64,000 nucleotides of DNA from NCBI GenBank assembly GCA_016801885.1, contig CM028897.1:13144501-13208500 (forward strand). The letters are read 5' to 3'. Source of the DNA: Toxotes chatareus (Eukaryota; Chordata; Actinopteri; Toxotidae). This document shows, piece by piece, positions 13,448 through 28,541 of the stretch. Below the pieces are notes generated by a model. It made no database searches. It saw nothing but the letters and a program-made list of their open reading frames with translations, and was not told the DNA's origin. Every line of letters starts with the position of its first letter. Positions within the stretch are counted from its first letter, which is position 1. Made by a program: the position numbers and the translations under genes.

Positions 13448-14339
13448 CCACTGTCCGGTGCAGTGCAGCTGAAGAAACCTTTAAGAAACACTTGAAATCG
13501 ACATTTCAACATTCATGTGTGAGCTTTTTTTCAGCACTGTAAATTTCACACGAAGAAAGTGCAATTTATTGCAATTTTCAGATTTTAACATTTATTTATT
13601 TATTATTCTGTTTTACAACGAGCTAGGCTGAGGTCCCGAATGATTTTCAGAATAATTTAATCACGTTTGTTCATTCGTTTCTGATGTCTTCAGTTCGGTC
13701 TTTATTTTGAAGGAAATCACAAGGTAGTGTTAGTATCCCATTATAGGAGTATCACAAGATATGAAACTAAACTGGTCACCACCAGTAATCTGTTAATACA
13801 GGTCCTAAATAACACAATTAGTACCAGTATTAGTGTCACTGCTGTCATATTATTATTGTTGTTGTTGTTGTTGTATTGTGCTGTTATTTGTAATATTCAA
13901 CGCGTTATTATATCAGACTGGTTATTACTATGCGCTGCAGTTCCACAGTGTGACCACTGGAGGGCAGTGAGCACTCGTCAGTCACTCCTGATTCACTAGT
14001 GTCAAGGCAGATACGAAAATACCACACTGAGACTTCCGGTAATAGCTTTCAAAATAAGATAATTAGAAGACACAGGTGTTATCTAAGGGCCTGATTACAG
14101 ACCAACGAATAAATGAAGGCAAAACATTCCCAATTTATTGTTTATTGAAATATATTTCATGAGCCAGTAGTTCATAATGTTTGGGATTAGAATACAGATT
14201 ATATTAGTACGACCATAAGTGCCAGTGCCCTTATTGATTATTCACCAGAATAAACATCTGCCCACAGAAAGATTGGGAGTTGAGAGGAACCATCTGTAAA
14301 AGAAGCAAGGCCTGAGAGACCACGCCCAGTTAGGGCCAC

Positions 14340-14775
14340 TCCTATTTGCGATTGGACGTATTTGATAGCTATGGGCGGTCTGAAAAATGAAACTTAACTG
14401 CGATTGAGCCTGTACGACGTCTGTCTGCATGCCGGCGTGTCATTGGTTGTCTGACGAGGGGATTAACGTGAAAACGCTCTGCTTACAATGAATCACAATG
14501 GAGACTAAATAGGATCTCACACGAATTCAGGCTTTTAATTTATTTATAACAGAAAGTTAGATTTTTACTTGTGCCGTCGGAAATCCGTACTTCATATTCT
14601 GACACGTAATTGTAGTCAAGAAAACAAGTTGCGGACAAATCCCCAAGTGTCTCTACAAGTGTTTGGAACAAGGAAATCGTCTCAGGCTAACGTTATGTAG
14701 CAAGCTAATCTCACTTATCCTGTCGCAAACTCCACTATCTCTGATCTCACAGACAGTTATAAATCCCGCACTAAG
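14340..14775 (+). promoter_or_regulatory. Likely promoter and 5' noncoding exon of the Ras gene
   Basis: Holds an inverted CCAAT box (GATTGG, about 14351-14356) and GC-richer sequence, then a donor site AAG|GTAAGT at 14775/14776. A pyrimidine-rich acceptor ending at 15021 is two bases upstream of the Ras ATG. This matches the usual Ras layout of a noncoding exon 1 followed by a start exon. The transcription start was not located. Confidence 0.5.
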
Positions 14776-15011
14776 GTAAGTACGTTTAAATATTGCGCAC
14801 TTTTACTTCAGACACTCATTTATATCGATTCGGTAACTATAAGGAAGAGTTAACATGAAGACAACTAACGTCAGCGGATAGTGAGCGTAAATCTGGGTCA
14901 GTCTCTTCGCCATGTCAGTGCAGGGAGGAGGAAGAGGGTAAAATCAACCGGTTAGACGCGTTCATCTTCACCTTTACACTTGTTAGCGCGGAATGAAACC
15001 TGTTGGCTTAA

Positions 15012-16860
<1,849 letters not shown>

Positions 16861-17599
16861 CAAACCACACACACACACACAGCACCAGCGTCTCTTCAGG
16901 CACTTGTTTCATGCTCCCTCTCACACACAGCACCTCCTCTGTCACTTTGGAGACGTCCAGCTCCAGACAGAGAAGCAGGTGTGGCAAAATCCTTTTTTTT
17001 TTAACTGCTGTCACAGTTTCCACTAACAGTACGTCACCAGACTTCAAGATTTGCCAGTTATCCATCCAATGTGCAGTGTCCATTTAACGCTGTGAATTCA
17101 CTTTGTTTTTTGATGACCAAACAACTAGAAGCTGCAGTTTTTAGTTGAATGTCTGTCTTTTTGGTTAAGGTCAGCAATTTGTGAAAACTTTATTAGAGCA
17201 GAAGTAGCAGAAAGGTTTTTTGTTTGTTTGTTTTGTTTTTCCCCTCCAGGAACCTGTGAGAAGCTGTCTGTACAGGTAATTGTCGTTTTCTAATTATAAA
17301 CAATCCGGCCAGTGTTTTCAGCTCCTCTTGACTTTAGGGTTCAAGGGTTCACAATGGTGCGTCACTGCACTTTGCACACACTTTGTCACATCGGGTGATG
17401 TTTTGCATTCAAATCTCCAGAATTGTTTTAGGACTCAACACATTGTTCAGATGAATTGTTCAGTGCACATCCGACTTCATGAGAAAACAGTATTCTGCCG
17501 ACTTGGATACTTTTTTCCTGTGAATATGTTTTTGCTTCCAGACAGATGTTTGTTATCTTCTGTCCTCTGGGGTTTGAAATGTAAAAGCAATATAGTTTT

Positions 17600-17630
<31 letters not shown>

Positions 17631-19070
17631 TCACAAAGACCATATCTGAATGAAAATACTGTTGTAGGGTAGGATCACCACAGTAACAAAAGCCTCAAAA
17701 TTGTGTTCCAGACTCCTAGGTGCACTTTATTCACTTCATTATGTGCTTATTATTGTAGGATTAGTGATAGCACCATTTCAAAAGTTTACTCAGGAATATG
17801 GTGTTTTATCAGGACCTGAGGAATAGCAGACTGAGAGCTGCGTCAAATGATTGGTTTGAAATCTGATGCCTGTTTCCATAATTTCACAGCATCAGTTAAC
17901 TTATCATTTTAAGCGTCAGCCCTGATTTCTTGCTCCACAAAGTCCACTGTTTAATGCAAGTTTTATGTCAGTCCCAGTGTTGGTTGAAGTTAGAACAGTC
18001 GATGCGACACCACGCTCTTAACAGAGCATGTAGTGTGTGCAAATATCAGTGTGGTAATACATGAAACCACTGAAACCAGTGTTAAACCTAGCAGTCTCAC
18101 AGCAACAGTCACGGTATCTGATCATACTTGATGCTGGATAAGCATATTCAGTAGCGCAACCATTTTTTTTTTATAGCAGTGTTTTTGTTCTTTGATAATC
18201 ACCATCACTCTTAAATCTAAGAGATGGTTAAATTTCTATTTTTGTAGCATTATGACCAGTTTGCCCCAATTAAACCCAACATCTGCATTAAGAAACTGCT
18301 GACTACATAGTTACTAAAATCACATCACAGTTCAATGTGCTTTCAGCTGAGGTGTATCCTGCTAACAGAAGTGAGTCCTTCCATGACGGATTCCTACTTT
18401 TCTTTGGTGTAAAACCAGCGGGCTCCTAATGCCTGTCTCATTATCTGGACTTAATGTAATTCCATTGTAAAAGTATGGAGTAACAAGAACTTGATTTGAT
18501 CTGAACAAGTCTGTCCCTGACAGCTTTGTTAAGTCTGCAATGCACTCTGCTGTAATGAACAAGTAAATGTCTGTAGCCTTTAGCCTCATCATGTCTGTTC
18601 TGTTCCTTCGAGGTGGATCTTTACCTATAAGGGGTTATCGAGGGGATAAATGTATTCTCAAAAGAGACGTAGTGAAAAGATCTTATTTGAAACACACAAG
18701 CTGACAGTTGACAATGTGGTGCAGTTACACCTTTTTTTTTTTTTTTTACACTACATCCACTTTTCCCTCTCAGCTTGTGCCAGCAAAAGATGATCCGAGT
18801 TTTTGTTCTCATGTACCAAATCAGTGAAGAGGAAGGGATGTGGTTTACGAGGTTACAGTGAGACAATAGCGCTGAAGAGGAAGGCAATTAGGTTCCTCTT
18901 TTCATTTCCGTAAAACTACGCACTTTTACTTTGATGTCAAATTAAGATTAGGGACTGTACCTCTGAACAGGTTCACCCACCGTAAACCTCTTCGCACACA
19001 GGCCACATCACTACATTCACTGTCAGGTGTCAGACAGTAGTGTGGTTCAGTATCCTGTTTGTAATCACCC

Positions 19071-19073
<3 letters not shown>

Positions 19074-19133
<60 letters not shown>
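19074..19133. repeat. AT dinucleotide repeat followed by poly-T
   Basis: About 20 AT units run directly into about 18 T residues, just beyond the predicted pold1 polyadenylation signal. Confidence 0.95.
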
Positions 19134-19134
<1 letters not shown>

Positions 19135-19198
19135 CAAGGACTGTTAAATAAGTAATGATCAAACCTGAAAGCCCAAAAAGAATAGATTGCTTTTTGAT

Positions 19199-19204
19199 TT
19201 TATT
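19199..19204 (-). terminator. Predicted pold1 polyadenylation signal
   Basis: AATAAA on the - strand, about 170 bases after the pold1 stop codon at 19377-19379. Position fits; not proven. Confidence 0.55.
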
Positions 19205-19376
19205 TTACAAAAGGGTGCTACGTAATGTCGTTTTACTCATATTAGAAAATATAGAAATAGTGCGATATTTATATGCATTTTTACAAGCACCAAAAAACGT
19301 AGAAAAAAAACAGAAAGAGTCCAAAGTTAACTGAAATGAGGTAAAAGAGGAATCTGCGTGTGTACATGGCCCCTTC

Positions 19377-22300
19377 TCACCATCCAAAACGAGACACCAG
19401 CTTGCTCTGATCATCCAAATCTTTCTGAACCTTCTTCCTCATGTAGAAGATGGGACAATCCCGGCTGCAGAGAAGTGAGGAGGGACAGTGTTACTGGATG
19501 CAAAGGACTGCCAGTGTGTGCTCAGCCACAATACACGCAAACTTATACTAAACATGTGCTTATGTATTGTGTATAATATGTACCTGGTACAGAGCACATC
19601 CTCATGGAGGGAGCCTTGACAACGCTGACACTGAGTCCACAGACGAGAGAAGCGTTCCTCCAGTGTGTTCAGGTGAAAGATCTGCAATTTACAGCCTAAA
19701 GGTTAGTGACACATTCAACATTTGTTTATGGATATTAACGCCTCAATTTGTCTGTTAACAAATTTAAAACAATGTGACGAAGAATGAACTGCCGGAAAAT
19801 AAGACATTAAAGCTTTTTTTTTCCCCAAACACAATCAGAGCAGGGACTTAAACCAAATATACATCTGACCCCTGTTAATGAAGAAAACCAAAACATTAAA
19901 GTAAATGTTAAAGTCATTTAGCATCTTGCCTACCTCCTTTTGATACAGCTCAGACTCCCTCTTCTTACAGAAATCACACACAGCCGCTGCAATGACACAC
20001 GTTACAAATGTAAGAAAAGTGTCACTTAAACTCACATGGGGGATATCAAAGCAGAGGAAAAAAAAATCTTTAAATAATAAGCACACATACTGTCCGTCTT
20101 GAGCACAGCTTTGCAGCCGATACAGGTGCTTCTCTTCTGAGCAAATGCCATGAGGCCCCCGACCTTCGAGGTCAGCACAGTCTTACAGCGTGTGTGGTCG
20201 CCCTCTGAAAGACAACACACAGTCAAAAGAGATGTTAAGATTCTAAAAACTTACAAGGATAACAGAGCAAATTAAGTTTCATTCATTCAACTAGTACATC
20301 TTCATTATATCTTCTGGTAAGACAATTTGTGCTTTTGTCATTTCTTGGCCCAAACTGTGCAGCTTTGACACATATATTTGAGTCTAGCTGCTGAATATAT
20401 TTGATTAGTCTATAGATTACTATTATCAGCAGTTTATGCTTTAAAATGTCAAGAATAATGACAAATGCTCAAAAGCTAATTGCATAAATTATAATAGCAA
20501 GGCTATGATGTGTGTGTGCATTTGCACTCACTGAGCAGGACGCTCTCTGCCTTGCTCTCTCCCAGGATGGGCTCAAATATTCTCAGCAGGGGCTTGGACA
20601 GCTGCTGTTCCAGGTAGTACTGTGTGTCAATGGGAATGTTGTTCTCCAGCACATAGATCGGGTCCTGAAGCAACATGTGGAAGAATCTGGATTATTGTCA
20701 GGATTAAATCTTCATTATACAGAAAGGGGCTGCACAAATGTAACATGCTCATTAGAAACAAAGAGTGATGACACTACAGACCTCTGACTTCATGTATGCT
20801 GCGACTCCCTTCGCAGCCTTGATGATGACGTATGGAACTCGGTCTCCCAGGTTGGGGGCGCTACCGGCATCTCTTTTCCTCATCCTGTAAAACATCAACA
20901 TTAGTTCACGCTCAAACATTTATCATGCACAATATTTTCCCTTTGAGCATTATTTGAAATGTCTCAGTGTCTGATAAGTGGTTAACCAGACCTCTCTGCC
21001 AGCTCCACGTGTGCCTGTTTGCCAGCGTACTCCTGGGCGGTGCGCGTTAGCTCCTTGGTGATGACCAGCTGGCTGATGTCGATGCGGTTGCACAGCAGGT
21101 CTGAGATCACTTCTTTGGCATGAGCCACTGCACCCTGTGGATCCCTAACAACACATCAACAACACATGTGATTAGCATTGTACCATATCAACAGCTCTCT
21201 TCAACCAGGCAATAGGACAGAAAGTCAGGTAAGCCACTGAAATTCTAAGTTTAACTTTTTTTAGAAGCCAAAAATCGGATAAAATAACAAACAGTGTATG
21301 TCACAATTTTCCATTGCACGATTACTTATGGAGTTCTATTCAATAAATGAAAATATGAAGGAATGAATGAGTACGGCTAAAAAAAAAAAAAATGCACTGG
21401 TGTGTGATGAGCATGTGTGTACCTGTCTATGAGGATTTTCTGCAGACAGGTGTTGATGAGGTTGGCCACCAGAGGGCAGTTGTCTCTGCGGACAGTCTCA
21501 ATGCCTTTACAGTCCATCTTGTCATGTGTGTCTGCACTGGAAGAGAAATACAGGCCGGCATAGCGCTTCTTGTTGATCAGCAGGTATGGGTAGTACACCT
21601 GTGGAAGTGACAAAAATAAACTTGCATTAGGTGAGAGAACGCTCCATCTCTCCAGGAAACTCATTTAACAAAAGCTGAGTAAACCTTGACTACAGTTTGT
21701 TTTTGTGTGAACTTTTTAATGTTTTGTGAATGTTTAAGAAGGCACACTGGCTTCTGAGCAGGTAAACATCTGCAACACCCACTCTTAAATTGTACCTTCT
21801 CAAATTCCAGTTTGATGGGAGGTGTGAAATGGGACGACACCCACTCTGCTGCCTCCTTCCCGATATCCATGGCATCCCTTACTGTTGCAACTCCAAGTTT
21901 GACCATTACAGAGTCTGTGTCCCCATAAATGACCTTAACAGATAAGAACAGATTAAAACAAACCCACACAAATACACATCAGTGTTTGAATTACAGAGAA
22001 GAACAAATCTGATATGTTCACTGATACTGAAATAAAAGTTCATAATAATAAGTTAATAAGAGTTCAGCATTAGTAGAGGGCAGCCATGTGTATTTCTAAC
22101 CTTGGCATCACCTTGGTAACCATTGGAAATGGTGTACTTGGACTCCACCAGCTGTTTGGTTTGTTCAATCATTTGCCTTCCAAAACCTGTGACGCTCTGG
22201 ATAAGACAAGAGAAAAGATTTAGTTAAGTTTAGAACTAAATTATCTGTGGTGTCAGAATGAGCTTTCATTGGCCATGGAGCAAAACCTTCAGCCACATTA

Positions 22301-25300
22301 CAGGTCAGAGTTTCAGTGACTGAAAGAAACACTGGGCAAAACTGCTCATGAAGTTGCCTCAACTCTCTGTGAGGGTGTTGTGTATCTAACTAGGTCAACT
22401 TTTTACAAAACAGCAGGTCTGTGTGTTTAATTCTAAACATTTGTCTCTCTCCACCTGTTCGGTGGTTTCCATTTCAACGCTAATCTTTGCCCTACATCTT
22501 TGCTGTTTACCGCTTGTGCTCTGACTTCACATCTGTGCAGAACAGAGGAAAGAGTGACAAGTCAAGTGGGAACAACTTCTTTTAGGATGAATGAGAAACA
22601 GTTGTGTGGGACCAGAATTGTCAACATTTGACGTGTTTAAAAGTGGATTTGCAGTACAACAGTACAGTACAATCATGTAACCTTTGACCCTCCTTTTGGG
22701 TGTAAACATGCAGTGCAGTCAATTAAGGGTCAAGTGCTCACCTGGGAGATCTCTAAGCAGGGCAGCTTGCCCACCTGGGCCCCTGTGAAGCCATAGACAG
22801 AGTTTGCACTGATTTTGAGGGCCAGCTGACGGCCATCCAGAACCTGCTTCTTAAAAGGGTCAGTTTCCTTCTTCAGCTCTGCTTTGGCTCTGTGGACAGA
22901 CCGAGGGACAAGCTGAGAAGGAAATCACATCTGGTCATTAAAATACTTAACCTCTAAGTTGTTTGAGTTTAGATTACAAGATTTTTCCTGAATAAATATG
23001 AACATTATTTCAGCAAGAGGAAACACGTTAAACTCTACTTGTGAATCAGAGGATTGAAAAGCTAATAAGATTTAGCAGCAAATTAAAATTTTAAGGTACC
23101 ACTGTACTGAAGCTGTTGACAGAATCACTAACTACTCAGAAGTTCAGGTCAATTTGTTGTTGTGTTCAAACCTCTTTCTGGCAGACAGCAGGTTCTCCAG
23201 GATCTCGGGTAGAAGTCCTTTCCTCACCGAGCTCTTCACAAAGTGATCACCAGTCGGAGTCTTGATGAATTCCTCTGGTGACAGGCTGAAGACAGAGAAC
23301 CATTTCAGGTATTAGTTCACATTATTAACACTAGACATAAATGCATTTTAACTGTTATGAACATTTACTTGTTTATTAAGAAACAATGACTCAAAATTGA
23401 TTAAACTAGCTTAACTGTATTGTGTAGATGCATTTTGGTGTTAGTTCGAGCTACAACAGTCTGTAGGCTGGCTAAACATTTCAGCTAAAAGAAGTTGCTG
23501 TCCAAGCAGGAAAAAAAACTGTAAACTAACAAAAGTAAATTGCTTGCAGATTTTCAAGATAACCCCACACACAGTAATGAAAAAGAAATCCTCACCCTAG
23601 GCTTGCCACTGAGCCCTTCTGCAGCAAAGTGGTATAGCACAGATTGTGGGCCATCATGATAGACGGATACAGGGAGGAGAAATCCAGGGTGGCAATGGGA
23701 ACGCTGTAATACCTGCACAGAGAAGAAGGCGGTGATTGGAAGGAATACGACAAACCTGCTCCTGCAAAACCACTAAAACCAAGAAAGAGAGGAACAGAGA
23801 GGTGAGTCATACACTCACACAGACAAACATCAGACATGCATACCCTTTCTCTGGTTCAATGACAGTTGCTCCAGTGTAGTCTTCTCCTCCTTCTGTCTTT
23901 ATAACAGGCATGACCAGGTCTTGTTTCATGGCCTAAACGTGTACAGACACTTAAGAGTTTTCATCTTTAAATCTGCATGCATCCAATAACTTGCCCATCC
24001 CATGTGTTTGCCTTTGTTACCTGTCTTAGCAGCTGAGAGACGACTTTGATTTGCTGTCCCCTTGACAGCAGGTATGTGAGAGGCACGCCTGTCACTCTGG
24101 CCATCTCCATGTAGTTAATCACACACATGAGCTTCTGCAGCAGGCGCAGCGGGAGATAGGCGTCTTTCAGGCAGTAGACAGCCAAACGTCTGCGAGTCTG
24201 CTCATTGCCATTCTGAGGTGGAGGACAAAGGGAGAACAACACATGAGTGACAAAACTCAATTTTGGTCAAAGGTCAAATCTGTACAGCTCTCAAAGACAG
24301 CCAGCTCTCTTAGATGTGCAACAAGGTTACCTGCAGATCAGTGATGATGGAGTGCTGCACATCCTCCTTCTGTTCTTGCAGGAAGTGGAAACTTACAGCG
24401 TTCAGTGTGTATGAACGCAGTTTATAATCCCGGAGGAGCACCTGATTCAACAGACACAAAAGTCCATTTATACTCATGTCTGTCTTTTCCTAACCTACGG
24501 TGACCTTGCTAAAGCATAACTGTACTTCACAATAGTAAGTTCCGACCTGCAGCAGGTCAAACTGAACCCGGCCTTCCATGTTAATGGTCTTGTTCTCTCT
24601 GCGGCCCATCTGCTTGCTCTGGAAGTTTAGGTCTCGCAAGACAGACTTGATTCCTCGCACTCGGCCCAAGTAGGGAAACAGATTCACCTAAACAGAAAAG
24701 AACAGGAGAGGAGGCAGGAATGTTTTAGTGCAAACATACAAGGAGATCTGAAGTATTTCTATAACAAATACATTTTACAGAGGAAGTTAAGTGATTCTTA
24801 ACTGGTACTTAATCTGTCAAGAACATTTTAGGCCTTGGTACTGGATGAAAGTAAATCTGATTCCATCTAACCTTTAAAGCAGCTGCTCTGTTGAGCAAGT
24901 AAGGAAAGTCAAAGTTTTGAATGTTGTATCCAGTGATGATATCCGGGTCCACCGTCCTCAAAAACTCTGCCCAGCTCTGCTCACACAGACATTAACAGAC
25001 ACAGAATGACATGACAGATGAACAACAAAATATCACAAAAGAGAACGAAGGAAACACTGAAGCCAGCATATTTACCTGTAGTAGCTGCTTCTCCTGTGTG
25101 AAGCACAATATCTGAGAGCCCACAATGCTGGCACAGGACTGGAGGGTGAACACGGTGCGAATGAAGGGCTCTGTCTCACCCTGACGTTGGACCATAGACG
25201 CTATCTGAATCACAGGATCTTTGTCTGGTTCTGGGAAGATTCCTGGAAAGAAAAGAGTTAACATCCAAGTCAAACTCTGCATTTGCTTTTCATCAGCTAT

Positions 25301-27766
25301 GATCAGGGCTGGTTTATGTGTTTAAAAAGCATGCTGAGGTAACAGATTGCATGCTGCACAATGAGAACCCCACCTTTTCTTCCTGCACACTCAATGTCAA
25401 AGCTCAGGACCCTGAGTGGTGCAATCCTCTGCCATTCTCCCTCTGCTGGGTGGCTTATCAAATCTGTCCATCCCACATCCACCTCATACTGACACAAGGA
25501 CACCTAAAAGACAAAAACAAGAGGAGAAAGTTCACAAACGGTTTTGATAAAAAGGAAGTGAACAGCCATTTTGGTCTACTACTGAGCAGCTTAAAGACAA
25601 ACCAGACTGTGTCATGTTGTTAAGACATGAACAAGACCTACCTTGCCTGGGTACTGAAAATCTGTGTCCCCCGTGCTCCTCTCCTCACGTACTCTGTACT
25701 TGCCTTTGGGAAGTTCAATCCAGCAGCATCCCACCACATCACTGTCTACCATAAACCTGACAACACAGAGAGGCTCGTTAAGCTGATAAATGCAGTATCA
25801 TATTTACTTATTTATTTTGAGAGAAACCCATTTATAAGAAGCAACATCTTTAGTTACAACGGGTAACTAAAGAGGACTAAAAACTGCAAACACCATGTTT
25901 AACCTGATAAAAATTAGACCGACTTCAGTCAGACACATCAGGGAGTTAAGTGGAATTTGTATAACACACACACACCTGATTTCAAAATCTATATTTGCCT
26001 CGTAGGACGGGTAATTTTGGACAGGGAAAGGTCCAAACTTAAAGCCCTGCTCCAGCAGTCTCTTTGCTGGGGCAATGAGACGAGGCATCGCCATGGTTAT
26101 CCGCAAGAAATCCAGAATGCGTTTCCCATGGTAACCATACATGCCTATAGGAACAGTAAAAAAGAAGCTTAGATCCATTTTATTTTATTAGTACATAACT
26201 TTCTAGAGAAGTAAAACAACATCATCAATAACCACTTTATATACACACATTTTTAAAAGTTTTTGCACATCACTTATACTCACTCTCTTTGCGAGTAATG
26301 TCCACAGCCAACACCGTGATGGAGATGTTGTCTTTATTGGAGCGCATGTCCTTTAGGACAGCAGAGTTCAACTCTCTTTTAAAGTCACCCAGGTTGTCAG
26401 ATGTGAATCCTTTTCAAAGGAAGCAGAAAGAGGGACATAATTACATTTTTTATTTCTCGCCCAAAAGCAGCAGATCATTCAGAAAAGTGGCAGCTCAGAA
26501 GACAGAAATGTGTTCTACTGAGAAAATTATCAAATAGTAACTGATTAAAAGCTATTGCATTGAGCAAATATGACACAAATACAAAGTGCTCACATTTACA
26601 TATTGATAAAATAATAAATACTCACCACTTGGTGCAGGAACATAGAAGTAAGGCGCAAAACCGTGGACATGGCAACAAACACTGTTGCCACTGTCGGTCA
26701 CCCCAAACATCCGAATGATGGGGACCTTTCCCTGTAACTGGCCAGGCATGCCAGGCACTGCAGAACCTGCATAATACCAAAGTGGAACTCAACTTTGATA
26801 CCATTTTTTCTTGCAAACTTACCATCATTTTTGTACTTCTAACAACAGCATATATATCAAAAGAAGTCATCTTGATTCTTGATTCAACTCAAGTCCTCTT
26901 TGATAATTACCTAAATAGTAGTCAAGGTCAATCTGCTGAAACACCAAAGTATCAGATGATGGGTCCAGTGAAGGGGCATGAGGCCGCCGCCAGCGAGGGT
27001 TAAGGTTTGTTGAGAAGAGGTCACCTGACAGACAGGGCAGTAAGACAGAAGTAACACCAAAATGAATTACTCATTATGCCAATGAATACAGCTAGGAACT
27101 GAGAGAATTATCAGAAGTCGGACCAACACAATAGGAGTATTTTCCTAGAATGATGGTTAACTAGTTCCACAGTCACCATTTATTACTAGCACATAGTGAC
27201 GTCACTCACAGTGCAAAGCTGTTCATGCTTCCTTTACTCAAAGTAATGAATTACTTAAATGATGCTTTATTTAGCCATTCATAGTGATTTCTGACTGTAA
27301 CTCTAATGGTAGTTAGGTTCTGAAAAATGAAGTGTGTGTAGCTGTGGTTGTTTAATTATAATAATCAGTATGTGACATAGAGACTTTGCGTGGGATGGGT
27401 GCTGTGTGACTCTAAAAGCTTTAGTACATCCAGTGGCTATCAAGTTATGGAGATGGTATAAAACTTAACTGTAAGTCATTAGCATTTGTGAAACACATCT
27501 GCATGTTATTTACACAATTCTTCCTAGACCAGGTAAACCATTCACCTATGACTGGTGTGGTTTTATGTGCAACACTCACCTACAGGGATAACATCATGGC
27601 CTGCCTGCCCCTCCATCTCCTCTGCCTCCATCTCTGCTTCATCAAACATGGACAATTCCTCTTCAAACTGTGAGGGACTGTCCTCCCATTCACCAGCTGT
27701 TTTACCTCGTTTGGCCTGAGATGCACCACCCCCGAAAGGGCCTCCATTACGTCTTTTATAATCCAT
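19377..27766 (-). CDS. pold1: DNA polymerase delta catalytic subunit (p125)
   Basis: B-family replicative polymerase with 3'-5' proofreading, for lagging-strand synthesis and repair. 26 coding exons, transcript order: 27766-27580, 27024-26911, 26766-26626, 26409-26284, 26144-25976, 25756-25642, 25503-25374, 25242-25076, 24976-24872, 24687-24547, 24441-24331, 24212-24021, 23932-23844, 23712-23596, 23285-23172, 22889-22742, 22196-22101, 21933-21796, 21598-21423, 21144-20992, 20884-20782, 20664-20532, 20204-20091, 19986-19934, 19681-19584, 19464-19377. All phases agree and give 1105 aa (human 1107). Exonuclease sites: FDIEC (Asp320, Glu322), NFDF (Asp406), YCLKDAYLP (Asp519). Polymerase motifs: LDFSSLYPSI (Asp606), KISANSVYG (698-706), YGDTDS (757-762). 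The C-terminus has CysA (C-x2-C-x10-C-x2-C) and CysB (C-x2-C-x9-C-x4-C), the latter an iron-sulphur ligand set in this family. The N-terminal KRR is a likely nuclear signal. No active-site residue is missing. Confidence 0.97.
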
Positions 27767-28541
27767 GCCTACAATAAACTTTGTAAGCAGAAGACATGTT
27801 GGGGAGGATGATGAGAGACAAAAAAAAACAAAGAAATGAACTCATATATTTGATATGCAAAGAAACTATACTGGCTACGGAGGGCTACGCGGATAACTGT
27901 GAAACAAATAAGTTACAGTAGTGTCTGTGAAAAATGTAGTAACATGGTAACAAATGGAGAAGGGAAGAGTACACTGCGGTAATGACACTTAATACGTTTC
28001 TTACATTAAATCAAGCTTAGTTGGAGAAATGTAATAATCTGAATGTGATGTGGTTGGTAATACCACCCAGGAAATGAAATTACATCCCTCCATTATGCAG
28101 GTATACAGCATGGCTGCTGGTGTGCCTTGCTAAGTTCACACAAGACGTTTGTATGGTCACAGTCAGCATCACAGCTAATACTGTCGTTAGCTACGTTGCG
28201 TCCTCCCAGGGGGCGTCAGTGCTATTTCAATTGAGTGCGCTCGCGGCAAATGTTATTAACTTATCCACGTGCGAATGGTGCAAATTCAACATTTCGCTGA
28301 AAGACACAACATACATCAACCTCGGCATTCCAGCGGTAAAGTTTAAGTCGAGTTTTGTTCAAACCGGGGCAGCTGCTTTCTTTTGTAACAAGCTAAAGCA
28401 TCAAGATAGCAAGCGCGAGTATAAACACACAACAATCTCGCGCCACAAGCTGATCTTACCAAACCGTAGGACCGATCTCTCCGTGAAACCTGACAGCACG
28501 ACTATCACAGACCAGTGCGTTTCTAACGAGGTTATGATTAC
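27767..28541. other. pold1 first intron
   Basis: On the - strand the sequence ending TTATTGTAG two bases before the pold1 ATG (acceptor at 27769-27770) implies a 5' noncoding exon upstream. A matching donor, GTAATC on the - strand, begins at 28541. The stretch between is probably intron 1. A 141-codon + strand frame at 28120-28545 overlaps it and looks like chance. Confidence 0.5.

Larger units (their letters stand above)
10457..14339. other. slc17a7 3' UTR and intergenic region
   Basis: No gene recognised. The first part should be the slc17a7 3' UTR. Canonical AATAAA signals on the + strand occur at 12756-12761, around 12978-13000 (clustered in AATA repeats) and at 13080-13085, so the UTR could reach about 2.6 kb; I cannot tell which signal is used. 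TG microsatellites sit at 10623-10694, 11437-11469 and 13403-13447. The open frames here are short and low-complexity. Confidence 0.6.
16861..19376. other. Convergent 3' UTRs of the Ras gene (+) and pold1 (-)
   Basis: No additional gene recognised. A long Ras 3' UTR is likely; the only near-canonical signal I saw on the + strand is ATTAAA at 18269-18274. On the - strand an AATAAA lies at 19199-19204, about 170 bp past the pold1 stop, and fits as the pold1 polyadenylation signal. Poly-T and AT runs occur around 17597-17626, 18730-18747 and 19074-19133. Confidence 0.55.
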